DNA of 64,000 nucleotides from JAAXQD01 sp963790095 (GTDB lineage: Bacteria > Desulfobacterota > Desulfobacteria > Desulfobacterales > UBA11574): NCBI GenBank assembly GCA_963790095.1, contig CAWBNO010000013.1, positions 1-64,000 of the forward strand. Direction: 5' to 3'. Below are positions 7,974 to 15,967 of the stretch, in pieces. The notes below the pieces were generated by a model, which was not told where the DNA came from, searched no databases, and saw nothing but the letters and a program-made list of their open reading frames with translations. Numbering within the stretch: the first letter of the stretch is position 1; each line of letters starts with the position of its first letter. The position numbers and the translations under genes were made by a program.

Positions 7974-8645
7974 TCACCTTATATCCGGATGGCCGGTTAC
8001 CCTGAAAAAATGGGTTTTGCCGTCCACTTCCTGAAGCTCTATGTGTTTTAGTTTTCTCCTGACCTGTGGAACATCAATTGCCAGGAGAACATCGTTTCCG
8101 GTGGTTGGCCGAATCTGTGCCCAAAATTTGCTGCGATAATACCGGGTTCTGTCTCCGGTGGGTTTAATGATAAACACCTCGACGCCCTCTTCAAAGGCGG
8201 TCTCCAGAGCGATGGCCAACATAATTTCATCCAGATTCCAGAGACCCTTTTCTCCTTTATTTCTGTAGGATCTCTCAACAAAGAAACCCACATCGTGGCG
8301 GGGTCTTAAATTCCTAAATGGAAAGATGGTTTTGCCAAAGGCTTTGCGAAATTGATTGCTAAAGGGCAATCCGATAATGGGCGAGCCAAAGGCATAACCG
8401 AGCATCACGTTTCTTTTAGTATCAAAATCGAGATAGGCAACTGGCGTTGACGAATCGAGATCGAAAACATCGATCATGCAGCCCCCCCGCAACGTAAAAA
8501 TCAGGTTCACCGAATCCGTCTCAAAAACCGCGTATCCGTCTTCTTTCAGTCCCCGATAATTCAATAAATGGCAGTCTTCCGGATTGTTGCCCATGGAAAA
8601 ACACTCTGCTTGGAAACGCATGGAATCGATCGCCCAAATTGGCAT
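7974..8645 (-). CDS. Possible GNAT-fold acyltransferase, uncharacterised
   Basis: This is the first gene of the three-gene minus-strand operon. Residues about 115-180 read as a strand-turn-helix-strand unit (VGFFVERSYRNKGEKG, then LDEIMLAIALETAFEEGVEVFIIKPTGDRTRYYRSKFWAQI) that resembles motif A and B of GNAT acetyltransferases, including a degenerate R-N-K-G-x-K-G acyl-CoA loop. The N-terminal 110 residues do not match anything I know. There is no signal peptide. A purine-rich GGAAG lies just before the ATG. The GNAT call is tentative. Confidence 0.55.
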   Translation of the reverse strand: MPIWAIDSMRFQAECFSMGNNPEDCHLLNYRGLKEDGYAVFETDSVNLIFTLRGGCMIDVFDLDSSTPVAYLDFDTKRNVMLGYAFGSPIIGLPFSNQFRKAFGKTIFPFRNLRPRHDVGFFVERSYRNKGEKGLWNLDEIMLAIALETAFEEGVEVFIIKPTGDRTRYYRSKFWAQIRPTTGNDVLLAIDVPQVRRKLKHIELQEVDGKTHFFRVTGHPDIR

Positions 8646-8717
8646 TTATCTTCCATCGACTATGACCTTAAAGATTACACAAGAGATCCCTTATGATCAA
8701 GGGGAAATCATCGGCCT

Positions 8718-8988
8718 CGGGCAAACGCATTTGTGTCCCAATGAGAGAACGCTCCATGACGGCGCATATCTCTTTCCAACCGACTGAAACTTGTGCTCGA
8801 GCACCCGTAAGCCCGAGCCGTGCCGGAGTTATAAAGAACCATTCGTCCATAAAATCTCCGATGGATGTTTTAAAGCATAATTTCATTCGGCTCGGTCTAA
8901 CGCGTGCTAAAGCCCTTCAAACAGCCATTCGGTCTCCAAGAGAAACACGCCGTCCCTTCGCTGTACCAAAATCAAATGCGTTTGCCCG
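8718..8988 (+). mobile_element. MITE-like palindromic element, copy 1
   Basis: The 271-bp element begins CGGGCAAACGCATTTG and ends with its exact complement CAAATGCGTTTGCCCG. Inside, the 5' third is the imperfect reverse complement of the 3' third, so the whole element can fold into one long hairpin. The other copies lie at 25131, 27821, 31044 and 55019, all in this orientation. It occupies most of the 623-bp gap before the MFS gene. No target duplication was recognised here. Confidence 0.85.
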
Positions 8989-9050
8989 GACCTGCCGGAA
9001 GTTTCACACAGCCATCTTGTAACCGCCCATTTATGAAGAGAAAACGCACG

Positions 9051-9079
9051 GTGCCCATTTTTCAATTGTGGATGGGCAC
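9051..9079. repeat. GTGCCCAT/ATGGGCAC stem-loop
   Basis: An 8-bp perfect stem with a 13-nt loop, the same stem as at 238-268. It sits in the gap between MITE copy 1 and the MFS gene. Confidence 0.4.
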
Positions 9080-9268
9080 TATCTATATTCAAAAACCTTG
9101 AGATTTCGAGGCGTTTTAAAAAATTTGACCATTGACAGCAGAAACCCTGTCATGTATGTGCGGGCAGGATTTTCCCTGTCTTCACCATTCCCTATAGCTG
9201 ATTGGAGCGCTTCCGAAATCCTGCCTTGGGACTGCAGGGGTGAGTTATTTATTCAACGTGGGGCTTAA

Positions 9269-10552
9269 ATGAGAAATCGAACCTCCCATACCTATGGCGA
9301 TCCCCACCGGTGGGTGGCCTTTTCCGTTATCTGCTGGGTGTACTTTTTCGTCTATTTCCACCGGGTCTCCACTTCGGTGATCGTAACGGACCTTCTGGAA
9401 GCCTTTCACACCCATGCAACGGCCTTGGGTTTAATGTCCTCCATGTATTTTTATCTCTATGCCTTTGAGCAGCCGCTGGTGGGATACCTGTCGGACCGGC
9501 TCGGACCCCGACGCGTCATCGGTTACTGGACTTTGGCGGCAGCGGCGGGATGTTTTATTTTCGGCATGGCGCCGAACATCGGCTGGGCTTCGGCGGGGCG
9601 GGCCCTTATCGGACTTGGCGTCGGGGGTGTTTACGTGCCGGCGGTCAAGGCCATCTCTCAGTGGTTCCGAAAGGATGAATTCGCCACCATGATTGGTCTC
9701 CTCATGTCCGTGGGAAATTTCGGGGCTGTGATCGCCACCACCCCCCTTGCCTGGGCAACTGCTGTCTGGGGATGGCGGGCCACATTTTTCCTCATCAGCG
9801 GGATAACGATGGTTCTGGCGTTTGTCACCCTGTTTTTTACCCGGGATTTTGACGGCCCATCCCATCCGGTTCCGGGGGATTCCGGGACAGCATCCGGGGG
9901 CGGGGCGGGAACAGGCGCAAAGGTGATGCAGGTGTTGACATCCGGGCAGTTCTGGATCCTTTCGACAATTTTTTTCGGCTTTTACGGCACGCTCTTGACC
10001 TTGCAAGGACTGTGGGCAACACCGTTTCTGATGGCGGCTTTAGGTGTTGAGCGGATCTTTGCCAGCAAACTGAACATGCTGATCCCCGTGGGCGTGATCA
10101 TCGGGGCACCGTTTTTGGGATGGCTCACCGACCGGTTTTCGCTCGACAAGAGAAAAACCCTCATCGTTATCCTGACCCTGTATACCCTCACCTGGGTCGG
10201 CGTCACCTTCTTTTCCAGCCAGTTGTGGACGGTTGGACTTTCCCTGGTGATGCTGTTGATGGGTATTGTTGGAGGCGGTTTTATCAGCACTCTGTGGGGG
10301 ATTGTCCGGGACATCTTGCCGCCGGAGATTCTGGGCTTGACTTCCGGTATTCTCAATCTATGGCCGTTCCTCGGTGTTGGCGCTTTTCAGGTCCTCACCG
10401 GTGCCATCCTGGATCGGGCCGGCCGGGTGGGCGAACTTTATCCGCTGTCGGGGTTTAAAAACGCTTTTTTCGTCTGCTTGTCCGGAATGGTCGTCTGTCT
10501 GGTGCTGTCGTTTTTCCTCAAGCTGAAGCCCTGGTCTCTTCGCTCAAATTGA
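9269..10552 (+). CDS. MFS transporter
   Basis: The protein has 427 residues and about 12 predicted membrane helices. The MFS signature loop between helices 2 and 3 is clear (GYLSDRLGPRRVIG), and the equivalent loop after helix 8 is GWLTDRFSLDKRKTL. RALIGLGVGGVYVPAVKAISQWFRKDEFATMIGL matches the organophosphate/hexuronate-type (UhpC/GlpT/ExuT-like) branch in style, but the substrate cannot be assigned. A central cytoplasmic loop is rich in Gly and Ser. It is a monocistronic gene with a weak GTGGGG ribosome site. Downstream is the promoter of the acetyl-CoA hydrolase-like gene. Confidence 0.85.
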   Translation: MRNRTSHTYGDPHRWVAFSVICWVYFFVYFHRVSTSVIVTDLLEAFHTHATALGLMSSMYFYLYAFEQPLVGYLSDRLGPRRVIGYWTLAAAAGCFIFGMAPNIGWASAGRALIGLGVGGVYVPAVKAISQWFRKDEFATMIGLLMSVGNFGAVIATTPLAWATAVWGWRATFFLISGITMVLAFVTLFFTRDFDGPSHPVPGDSGTASGGGAGTGAKVMQVLTSGQFWILSTIFFGFYGTLLTLQGLWATPFLMAALGVERIFASKLNMLIPVGVIIGAPFLGWLTDRFSLDKRKTLIVILTLYTLTWVGVTFFSSQLWTVGLSLVMLLMGIVGGGFISTLWGIVRDILPPEILGLTSGILNLWPFLGVGAFQVLTGAILDRAGRVGELYPLSGFKNAFFVCLSGMVVCLVLSFFLKLKPWSLRSN

Positions 10553-10624
10553 GGAGATCTCACCCCGTGTAAGTCTCTTTCGTCTTGTCCAAGTCGGGCA
10601 TGGTTTTTTCTTTTAGAAAAAAGA

Positions 10625-10653
10625 TTGACAATGCCACAAAGTGGCACTAATTT
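10625..10653 (+). promoter_or_regulatory. Sigma-70 promoter with palindromic operator
   Basis: TTGACA at 10625-10630 is followed after 17 bp by TAATTT (10648-10653), with TATACC as an alternative -10. The spacer is almost filled by the perfect inverted repeat TGCCAC-AAA-GTGGCA (10632-10646). A repressor bound there would block RNA polymerase. The repressor is unknown. Confidence 0.6.
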
Positions 10654-10716
10654 TTATACCGTATCTGAACGATGGACATATATGGTGAAAACCGATTGAA
10701 CGGAGCTGTGGCGGAG

Positions 10717-12621
10717 ATGAACTTTTTGAAGAGAATCAAAAGAAAGGGGAAAACCCCTGTGATCGATTCCGGTGTACCGACGGCGTGTCAGGAGAAGATC
10801 GTTACTCCTGAACAAGCCTTGAAGCGGATCAAACCCGGGATGAATATATTTCTGGGGACCGGAGTGGCCGAACCCCGTACCCTGGTTAAAACACTCATGG
10901 CGTCTCAAGCCTCGAATCTGAGAGATCTGGAATTGATCCAGTTGGTGAGTTTCGGAGAGGTTGTTCCCACCAAAGACCTTCATTTGCAAAAATACCGTCT
11001 CAAAACGTTTTTTTCAGGGTGGGTCGCCAGCGAGGCCATCAGCGAGGGGCGCATCGATTTAATTCCGAGCCGTTTTTCCCGAATCCCCCGTTTGATCGAA
11101 TCCGGTCAGATTCCCATTGACGCGGTTTTTGTCCAGGTTTCCCCGCCAAATGAAGCGGGCTATTGCAGTCTGGGAGTGGCCGTGGATGCCGCCCGGCAGG
11201 CCATGGAGCAGGCGTCGTTGGTTGTGGGCGAGATCAATCCGGATATTCCCATCACCTTCGGTGACACCTTTGCGCCCATTACCGATTTTGATCTGTTGGT
11301 GTATTCCACGGAGCCGCCTGTCTATTTCCAGCGCTGGTCGGTGGATGCGGTCTTCGATCAAGTCGGCGCCAATGTCGCCGCGTTGATTGAAGATGGCAGT
11401 TGCCTTGCCTTCTCCATCGGCCCGGTGTTTGAGGCGTTGGGACGTCACCTGGTGCACAAACGCGATTTGGGCATCCATTCGCCTTTCTTTACCGATCCCC
11501 TGATGGATCTGGTGAAAAGCGGTGCTGTGACCAATCGCAGAAAGGAAAACTGGAGAGGCAAGTCTCTTGCTTCCTACGGGATTGGAACACCCGATCTGAT
11601 GGCCTGGCTGAACCGCAACCCTCTGGTGGAATTCCAAGGCATCGACAAAGTCTTCGATCCGAATCAAATCGGCTCCAACTCGAGATTCGTGGCCGTCCAC
11701 AACGCACATAAGGTGGACCTGTCCGGTGCCATCGCCCTCAACTCCGGGACCGGGAACATGGCCGTTGCCCAGGGGGTGGTGATGGATTTTTTGACCGGTG
11801 CGGAACTCTCCCCCGGGGGACGGAACATTTTCGCCCTCCCGAGTCGAAATCGGAAGGGACGCCCCAACATCATCGAATCCATCAAGAAATTCTCCAACTC
11901 ATCCAGTCTGCGGGAGTCGGTGGACATGGTGGTCACCGAATACGGGGTGGCCAGCTTGCGGGGGAGGACCCTGCGCGAGCGGGCCATGGCGTTGATCGAC
12001 ATTGCCCATCCCGATGACCGAGAGGCCCTGGTGGAACAGGCCAAAACGGCGAAGATCATCTATCCGGATCAGATTTTCTCTGCCGAATGCGTCCGACTCT
12101 ATCCATCCGCCATTGCCGCTGAAGAGACCTTCAAAGGCGGTGTGAAGATTCAGTTCAGAGCCATTAAACCGTCTGATGAGGAGGATCTGCGGCGCCTTTT
12201 CTATCGTTTTTCCGATGAGAGCGTCTATTACAGATATTTCAGCCCCATAAAGACCATGCCCCATAAACAGATGCAAAAGTATGTAAACCTGGACTGCGAC
12301 CGAACACTGTCCATCGTCGGCGTGGCGGGGGATTCCTTCAAGGAACGTATTATTGCAGAAGCAAGATACGTAAAGGATCTTGTTCGACCTTATGCGGACC
12401 TCGCCTTTGCGGTGGATGAGAATTACCATGGGTTGGGAATTGCGAGTTATCTCTACAAAATGCTGGTCCAGTTGGCCAGGGAACGGGGTCTCAAGGGACT
12501 CACGGCCGATGTTCTGGCCTCGAACAAACCGATGATGCGGGTCTTTGAGAAGGGAGACCTGACGGTGAATGCCCAATTGGACGACGACATCTACAAGCTG
12601 ACCATTCCCTTTGACGATTAG
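10717..12621 (+). CDS. Acetyl-CoA hydrolase/transferase-family protein fused to a GNAT acetyltransferase domain
   Basis: Residues about 25-470 are an acetyl-CoA hydrolase/CoA-transferase domain of the 4-hydroxybutyrate CoA-transferase type (IFLGTGVAEPRTLVKTLM; VFVQVSPPNEAGYCSLGVAVD; GSGTGNMAVAQ-like NSGTGNMAVAQGV; VVTEYGVASLRGRTLRERA). Such enzymes move CoA between acyl groups through a glutamyl-CoA intermediate. The C-terminal 150 residues are a GNAT domain (QFRAIKPSDEEDLRRLFYRF, then DLAFAVDENYHGLGIASYLYK with the acyl-CoA loop). The domain pair suggests CoA transfer coupled to protein acetylation, which is inference. ATG 10717 is preferred because 10672 lies almost at the predicted transcription start; neither has an ideal ribosome site. 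Confidence 0.85.
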   Translation: MNFLKRIKRKGKTPVIDSGVPTACQEKIVTPEQALKRIKPGMNIFLGTGVAEPRTLVKTLMASQASNLRDLELIQLVSFGEVVPTKDLHLQKYRLKTFFSGWVASEAISEGRIDLIPSRFSRIPRLIESGQIPIDAVFVQVSPPNEAGYCSLGVAVDAARQAMEQASLVVGEINPDIPITFGDTFAPITDFDLLVYSTEPPVYFQRWSVDAVFDQVGANVAALIEDGSCLAFSIGPVFEALGRHLVHKRDLGIHSPFFTDPLMDLVKSGAVTNRRKENWRGKSLASYGIGTPDLMAWLNRNPLVEFQGIDKVFDPNQIGSNSRFVAVHNAHKVDLSGAIALNSGTGNMAVAQGVVMDFLTGAELSPGGRNIFALPSRNRKGRPNIIESIKKFSNSSSLRESVDMVVTEYGVASLRGRTLRERAMALIDIAHPDDREALVEQAKTAKIIYPDQIFSAECVRLYPSAIAAEETFKGGVKIQFRAIKPSDEEDLRRLFYRFSDESVYYRYFSPIKTMPHKQMQKYVNLDCDRTLSIVGVAGDSFKERIIAEARYVKDLVRPYADLAFAVDENYHGLGIASYLYKMLVQLARERGLKGLTADVLASNKPMMRVFEKGDLTVNAQLDDDIYKLTIPFDD

Positions 12622-12863
12622 ACCGATGCGTTCCGGTCTCCTCGGTGAATCGCCCCCTCTTTGTTTGGTGTGAAAATAAAAGCCGTGTTCTTTCCCCGTG
12701 GCGGGATTTAAGGGCAGAAGATTGGAAGATTAGAAGGTTAGAAAAGGTTCTCTCCTTTAGAAAAATGTCCCGAGACTTGATATCCTGAAGAGAATATGCG
12801 AATCCTTAAAACGGACCGGAGGATCTTTACAGCACAGTAAAGAAACCAGGAGGGATAACCGCT

Positions 12864-14333
12864 ATGAAGCATTTCTTGATCGGCACGGTAAAGCATACGC
12901 TCAAGGCCCTTGGATACGGAATCACGGGCGGGGTTGCGGTGATGATCGTTGTCCTTGTTTTGCAGCTGGAACGTCGGCCCGACCTCAAGATCTGGCACAC
13001 GGTGGAACTGGACGCCGAATTCACGGCGGATGGGGCCAAAAACTTTGAAGACTATCTTTCCACCGAGGCCCGCCTGTTCAAACAGCTCGACGAACGCGTC
13101 TATTCCCGGATCGAACCCCAGGACCGGCGTCTCATCAACCGCTTTCACCGGGGTAGCTTGTCGGACCCCGACCGCTGGTCCCCCAACTGGAACCGCACCT
13201 TCGAACTTTCCGGGAAGGCACCCAAGGCGGGGATCCTGCTGCTCCACGGCATGTCCGACTCGCCTTACAGCCTTCGGAGTCTGGGACAGCGGTTACATGG
13301 AGCAGGAGCCTGGGTGGTGGGACTTCGACTCCCGGGCCACGGCACAGCCCCTTCGGGACTCGTGGGGGTAAAATGGCAGGATATGGCCGCAGCGGTCCGC
13401 GTGTCCATGGATCACCTTCGGGACAAGGTCGGCGACCGGCCCGTCTATATTGTAGGGTATTCCAACGGCGGTGCCCTGGCCGTGTACTACGCGATCTCGG
13501 CGTTGGAAAACAACGCCCTGCCGTCCGTTGACGGAATGGTGCTTCTTTCCCCGGCCATCGGGGTTACGCCACTGGCGGCTTTTGCGGTGTGGCAGGCCCG
13601 GCTCGGTCGACTGCTGGGGCTCCAAAAACTGGCGTGGACAGACATACTGCCCGAGTACGATCCTTTCAAGTACAATTCTTTTGCCGTCAATGCCGGCGAT
13701 CAGGTCTACCGTCTGACCGCCGAAATTCAATCAAAAATGAAGACACTGGGGGACAAGAAGGCACTGGAGCGCTTTCCACCGGTGCTCGCCTTTCAATCTG
13801 CCGTCGATGCAACAGTGTCCACGCAGGCGTTGATCGACGGACTGTTGGGACAATTGTCCCCCGACGGACACGAACTGGTCATTTTCGACATCAACCGTCT
13901 TTCCGAGATAGAACAAATTCTCGGGAAGGATCCCTTAAAGAGTATCGAAGCCGGCCTCGATCACCCCGGCTTGACTTTTACCATGAGTTTTGTGACCAAT
14001 GACAGCGAAAAGAGCCGCCGTGTCGTGGTTCGCCGGAAAAGGCCCGGGGATAACGAAATAGCGGAGATGTCCATGGGTCTCATGTGGCCGCAAGGAGTGT
14101 ATTCCCTTTCTCACGTGGCCCTGCCGTTCTCCCCAAACGATCCCCTTTACGGTGGGCCGGCTGCCGGAAACAGCCCGGGGATCAAGCTCGGCGACCTGGC
14201 CCTGCGGGGAGAGCGCGGTGTGCTGCAGATACCGGCGGCGGCCATGCTGCGGCTTCGGTGGAACCCCTTTTACCCCTATATGGAACAGCGCCTTCTCGAA
14301 TTTGTCCGTCTGGCCGGGTCAGACAGAGAATAG
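12864..14333 (+). CDS. Membrane-anchored alpha/beta hydrolase
   Basis: The 489-residue protein starts with a single hydrophobic helix (about 16-37), so the hydrolase domain probably faces the periplasm or is membrane-tethered. The alpha/beta-hydrolase landmarks are ILLLHGMSDSPYSL (oxyanion-hole HG), a LRLPGHG strand and the nucleophile elbow GYSNGG (Ser near residue 200). A late His occurs in SLSHVALPF (about 415), and an Asp in the SAVDATVS strand may complete the triad. It resembles lysophospholipase/esterase-type enzymes; the substrate is unknown. The ribosome site AGGAGGG is strong. It stands alone between two gaps of 240-280 bp. Confidence 0.8.
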   Translation: MKHFLIGTVKHTLKALGYGITGGVAVMIVVLVLQLERRPDLKIWHTVELDAEFTADGAKNFEDYLSTEARLFKQLDERVYSRIEPQDRRLINRFHRGSLSDPDRWSPNWNRTFELSGKAPKAGILLLHGMSDSPYSLRSLGQRLHGAGAWVVGLRLPGHGTAPSGLVGVKWQDMAAAVRVSMDHLRDKVGDRPVYIVGYSNGGALAVYYAISALENNALPSVDGMVLLSPAIGVTPLAAFAVWQARLGRLLGLQKLAWTDILPEYDPFKYNSFAVNAGDQVYRLTAEIQSKMKTLGDKKALERFPPVLAFQSAVDATVSTQALIDGLLGQLSPDGHELVIFDINRLSEIEQILGKDPLKSIEAGLDHPGLTFTMSFVTNDSEKSRRVVVRRKRPGDNEIAEMSMGLMWPQGVYSLSHVALPFSPNDPLYGGPAAGNSPGIKLGDLALRGERGVLQIPAAAMLRLRWNPFYPYMEQRLLEFVRLAGSDRE

Positions 14334-14611
14334 GGAAACACAGGGTTGATACCTGATGGAAAAAGCATTGACCCAAGATATTCTCAGTTTCCGGCCCCGC
14401 AATGGGTTCTCCATGGACCGGCGGCACATAAAGAAATAGGGACCCGGGGGCAAAACATATCCGATCTTCGTTTCCAATTTGAAGATTGTCATTTGTATTC
14501 TCCATCGATTTTGTGATAAGAACTCCGAGGCGTATCAAGTATCTTAAGGCCACGGTCGAACCCGTTCAAAGGACGTATCGACCCCACCGAAAGTCTTGGC
14601 AAGGAGATCCC

Positions 14612-15916
14612 ATGAATATTTTAAAAGCGGTGCTCGAGCACGAAGTCTTTCCCGCCCTCGGCTGTACGGAACCCATCGCCGTCGCCTATGCAGCGGGTCT
14701 GGCCGGCAACCAGCTGGACGCCGAATTCGAGGAGATGACCATTGCGGTGGATCCCGGGGTGTATAAAAACGGTCTGGCCGTCCACGTCCCGAACACGGAC
14801 GGCGAGCGAGGGAACCTGATCGCCGGGGTCCTGGGGGCCCTGATCCGTCGACCGGATTTGAAAATGGAAATCCTCAAGGCCGTGGATCCGGCCCAGATTC
14901 CCCGGGCCCGAAGTCTCATCGAGTCGGGCAAGGCACGGATTCTTTGCTATCGCCCAGGGAAAGGCATGCACATCGACGTCCGGGTCCGGCGGGGATCGGA
15001 AACCGCCCGGGCGGTTATCCGCCATCGACATACCAATCTGGTTCTTTTGGAAAAGAACGGTCGACCCGTGTTTCAGGGGAACGATGAAACGGACCGGCAG
15101 GTCTTATCCGACTACCAGACGACCCTCATCCGGCTGGGGATCGTCGATTTGATCCGGGCGGCAGAAAATATCGATGACGCGGATCGGCACTATCTTCGGG
15201 AAGGCGTCGAAATGAACCTGAAGATGGCCGAGGCGGGAAAAGATTTGAAAAAAGTCGGTCACTATCTGTCGGATCTGATACAGAAGGGTTTTTTCCAGGA
15301 CGACATCCTGTCTACGAGCAAGATTATGACCAGTTCAGCCGCCGACGCCAGAATGGCGGGGCTGAACCATCCAGTCATGGCCAGCGGCGGCAGCGGCAAT
15401 CAGGGGATTGTGGCCATTCTGGTGCCCTATCACGTGGGACAATATTTCGATATCCCCGAGGACCGAATTATCGAGAGCATTGCCCTTTCTCACCTCCTCA
15501 ACGGCTATGTCAAATGCTTCACCGGGAGTCTGTCCCCTATCTGCGGCTGTGCCATCGCCGCGGGCGTAGGTGCCGCCGGGGCCATCGTCTATCAGCAGAG
15601 CGGTGCCCATATGGACAGGATCACCCTGGCCATTAACAACATTGTCAGCGATCTGGGGGGAATGCTCTGCGACGGGGCCAAGGGCGGTTGTGCGCTGAAA
15701 GTCGCAAGTGCCACGGATTCGGCCATTCGATCGGCCTATATGGCCCTCAACGACCACGGCATCACCGCCGTCGAGGGGTTTGTGGGCAAGACCGCCGAAC
15801 AGACAATTTACAATCTAAGCCGGATCAGTGAGATCGGTATGGCCAAGGCCGATGATGTGATGCTCGACATCATGACCGAAAAGACGACACCGGCTCCGGA
15901 GACCGATATCCAATGA
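14612..15916 (+). CDS. L-cysteine desulfidase / serine-dehydratase-like protein (CyuA/YhaM, UPF0597 family)
   Basis: The family cleaves L-cysteine to pyruvate, ammonia and sulfide with a [4Fe-4S] cluster. The N-terminal LGCTEPIAVAYAAG carries the conserved catalytic-type cysteine. The C-terminal cysteines in SPICGCAIAAG and LCDGAKGGCALKVA match the cluster ligands, and GGSGNQG is the conserved glycine loop. The chosen ATG follows AAGGAGATCCC at ideal spacing; an upstream in-frame TTG/ATG region would add 42 non-conserved residues. The length of 434 residues is normal. It is followed after 51 bp by a transporter gene and may be co-transcribed with it. Confidence 0.85.
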   Translation: MNILKAVLEHEVFPALGCTEPIAVAYAAGLAGNQLDAEFEEMTIAVDPGVYKNGLAVHVPNTDGERGNLIAGVLGALIRRPDLKMEILKAVDPAQIPRARSLIESGKARILCYRPGKGMHIDVRVRRGSETARAVIRHRHTNLVLLEKNGRPVFQGNDETDRQVLSDYQTTLIRLGIVDLIRAAENIDDADRHYLREGVEMNLKMAEAGKDLKKVGHYLSDLIQKGFFQDDILSTSKIMTSSAADARMAGLNHPVMASGGSGNQGIVAILVPYHVGQYFDIPEDRIIESIALSHLLNGYVKCFTGSLSPICGCAIAAGVGAAGAIVYQQSGAHMDRITLAINNIVSDLGGMLCDGAKGGCALKVASATDSAIRSAYMALNDHGITAVEGFVGKTAEQTIYNLSRISEIGMAKADDVMLDIMTEKTTPAPETDIQ

Positions 15917-15967
15917 ACCGGATTTCTCATTGGCCGGAATCATCCGATAAAAACACGGGAGACCCCC

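Noticed and set aside
8668..8886. Minus-strand ORF (DEWFFIT...GWKEICAV), also seen at 25031-25258, 27766-27957 and elsewhere
   Set aside because: It is the translation of the MITE-like element itself. It recurs only where the repeat lies, ends vary with the flank, and no ribosome site is present.
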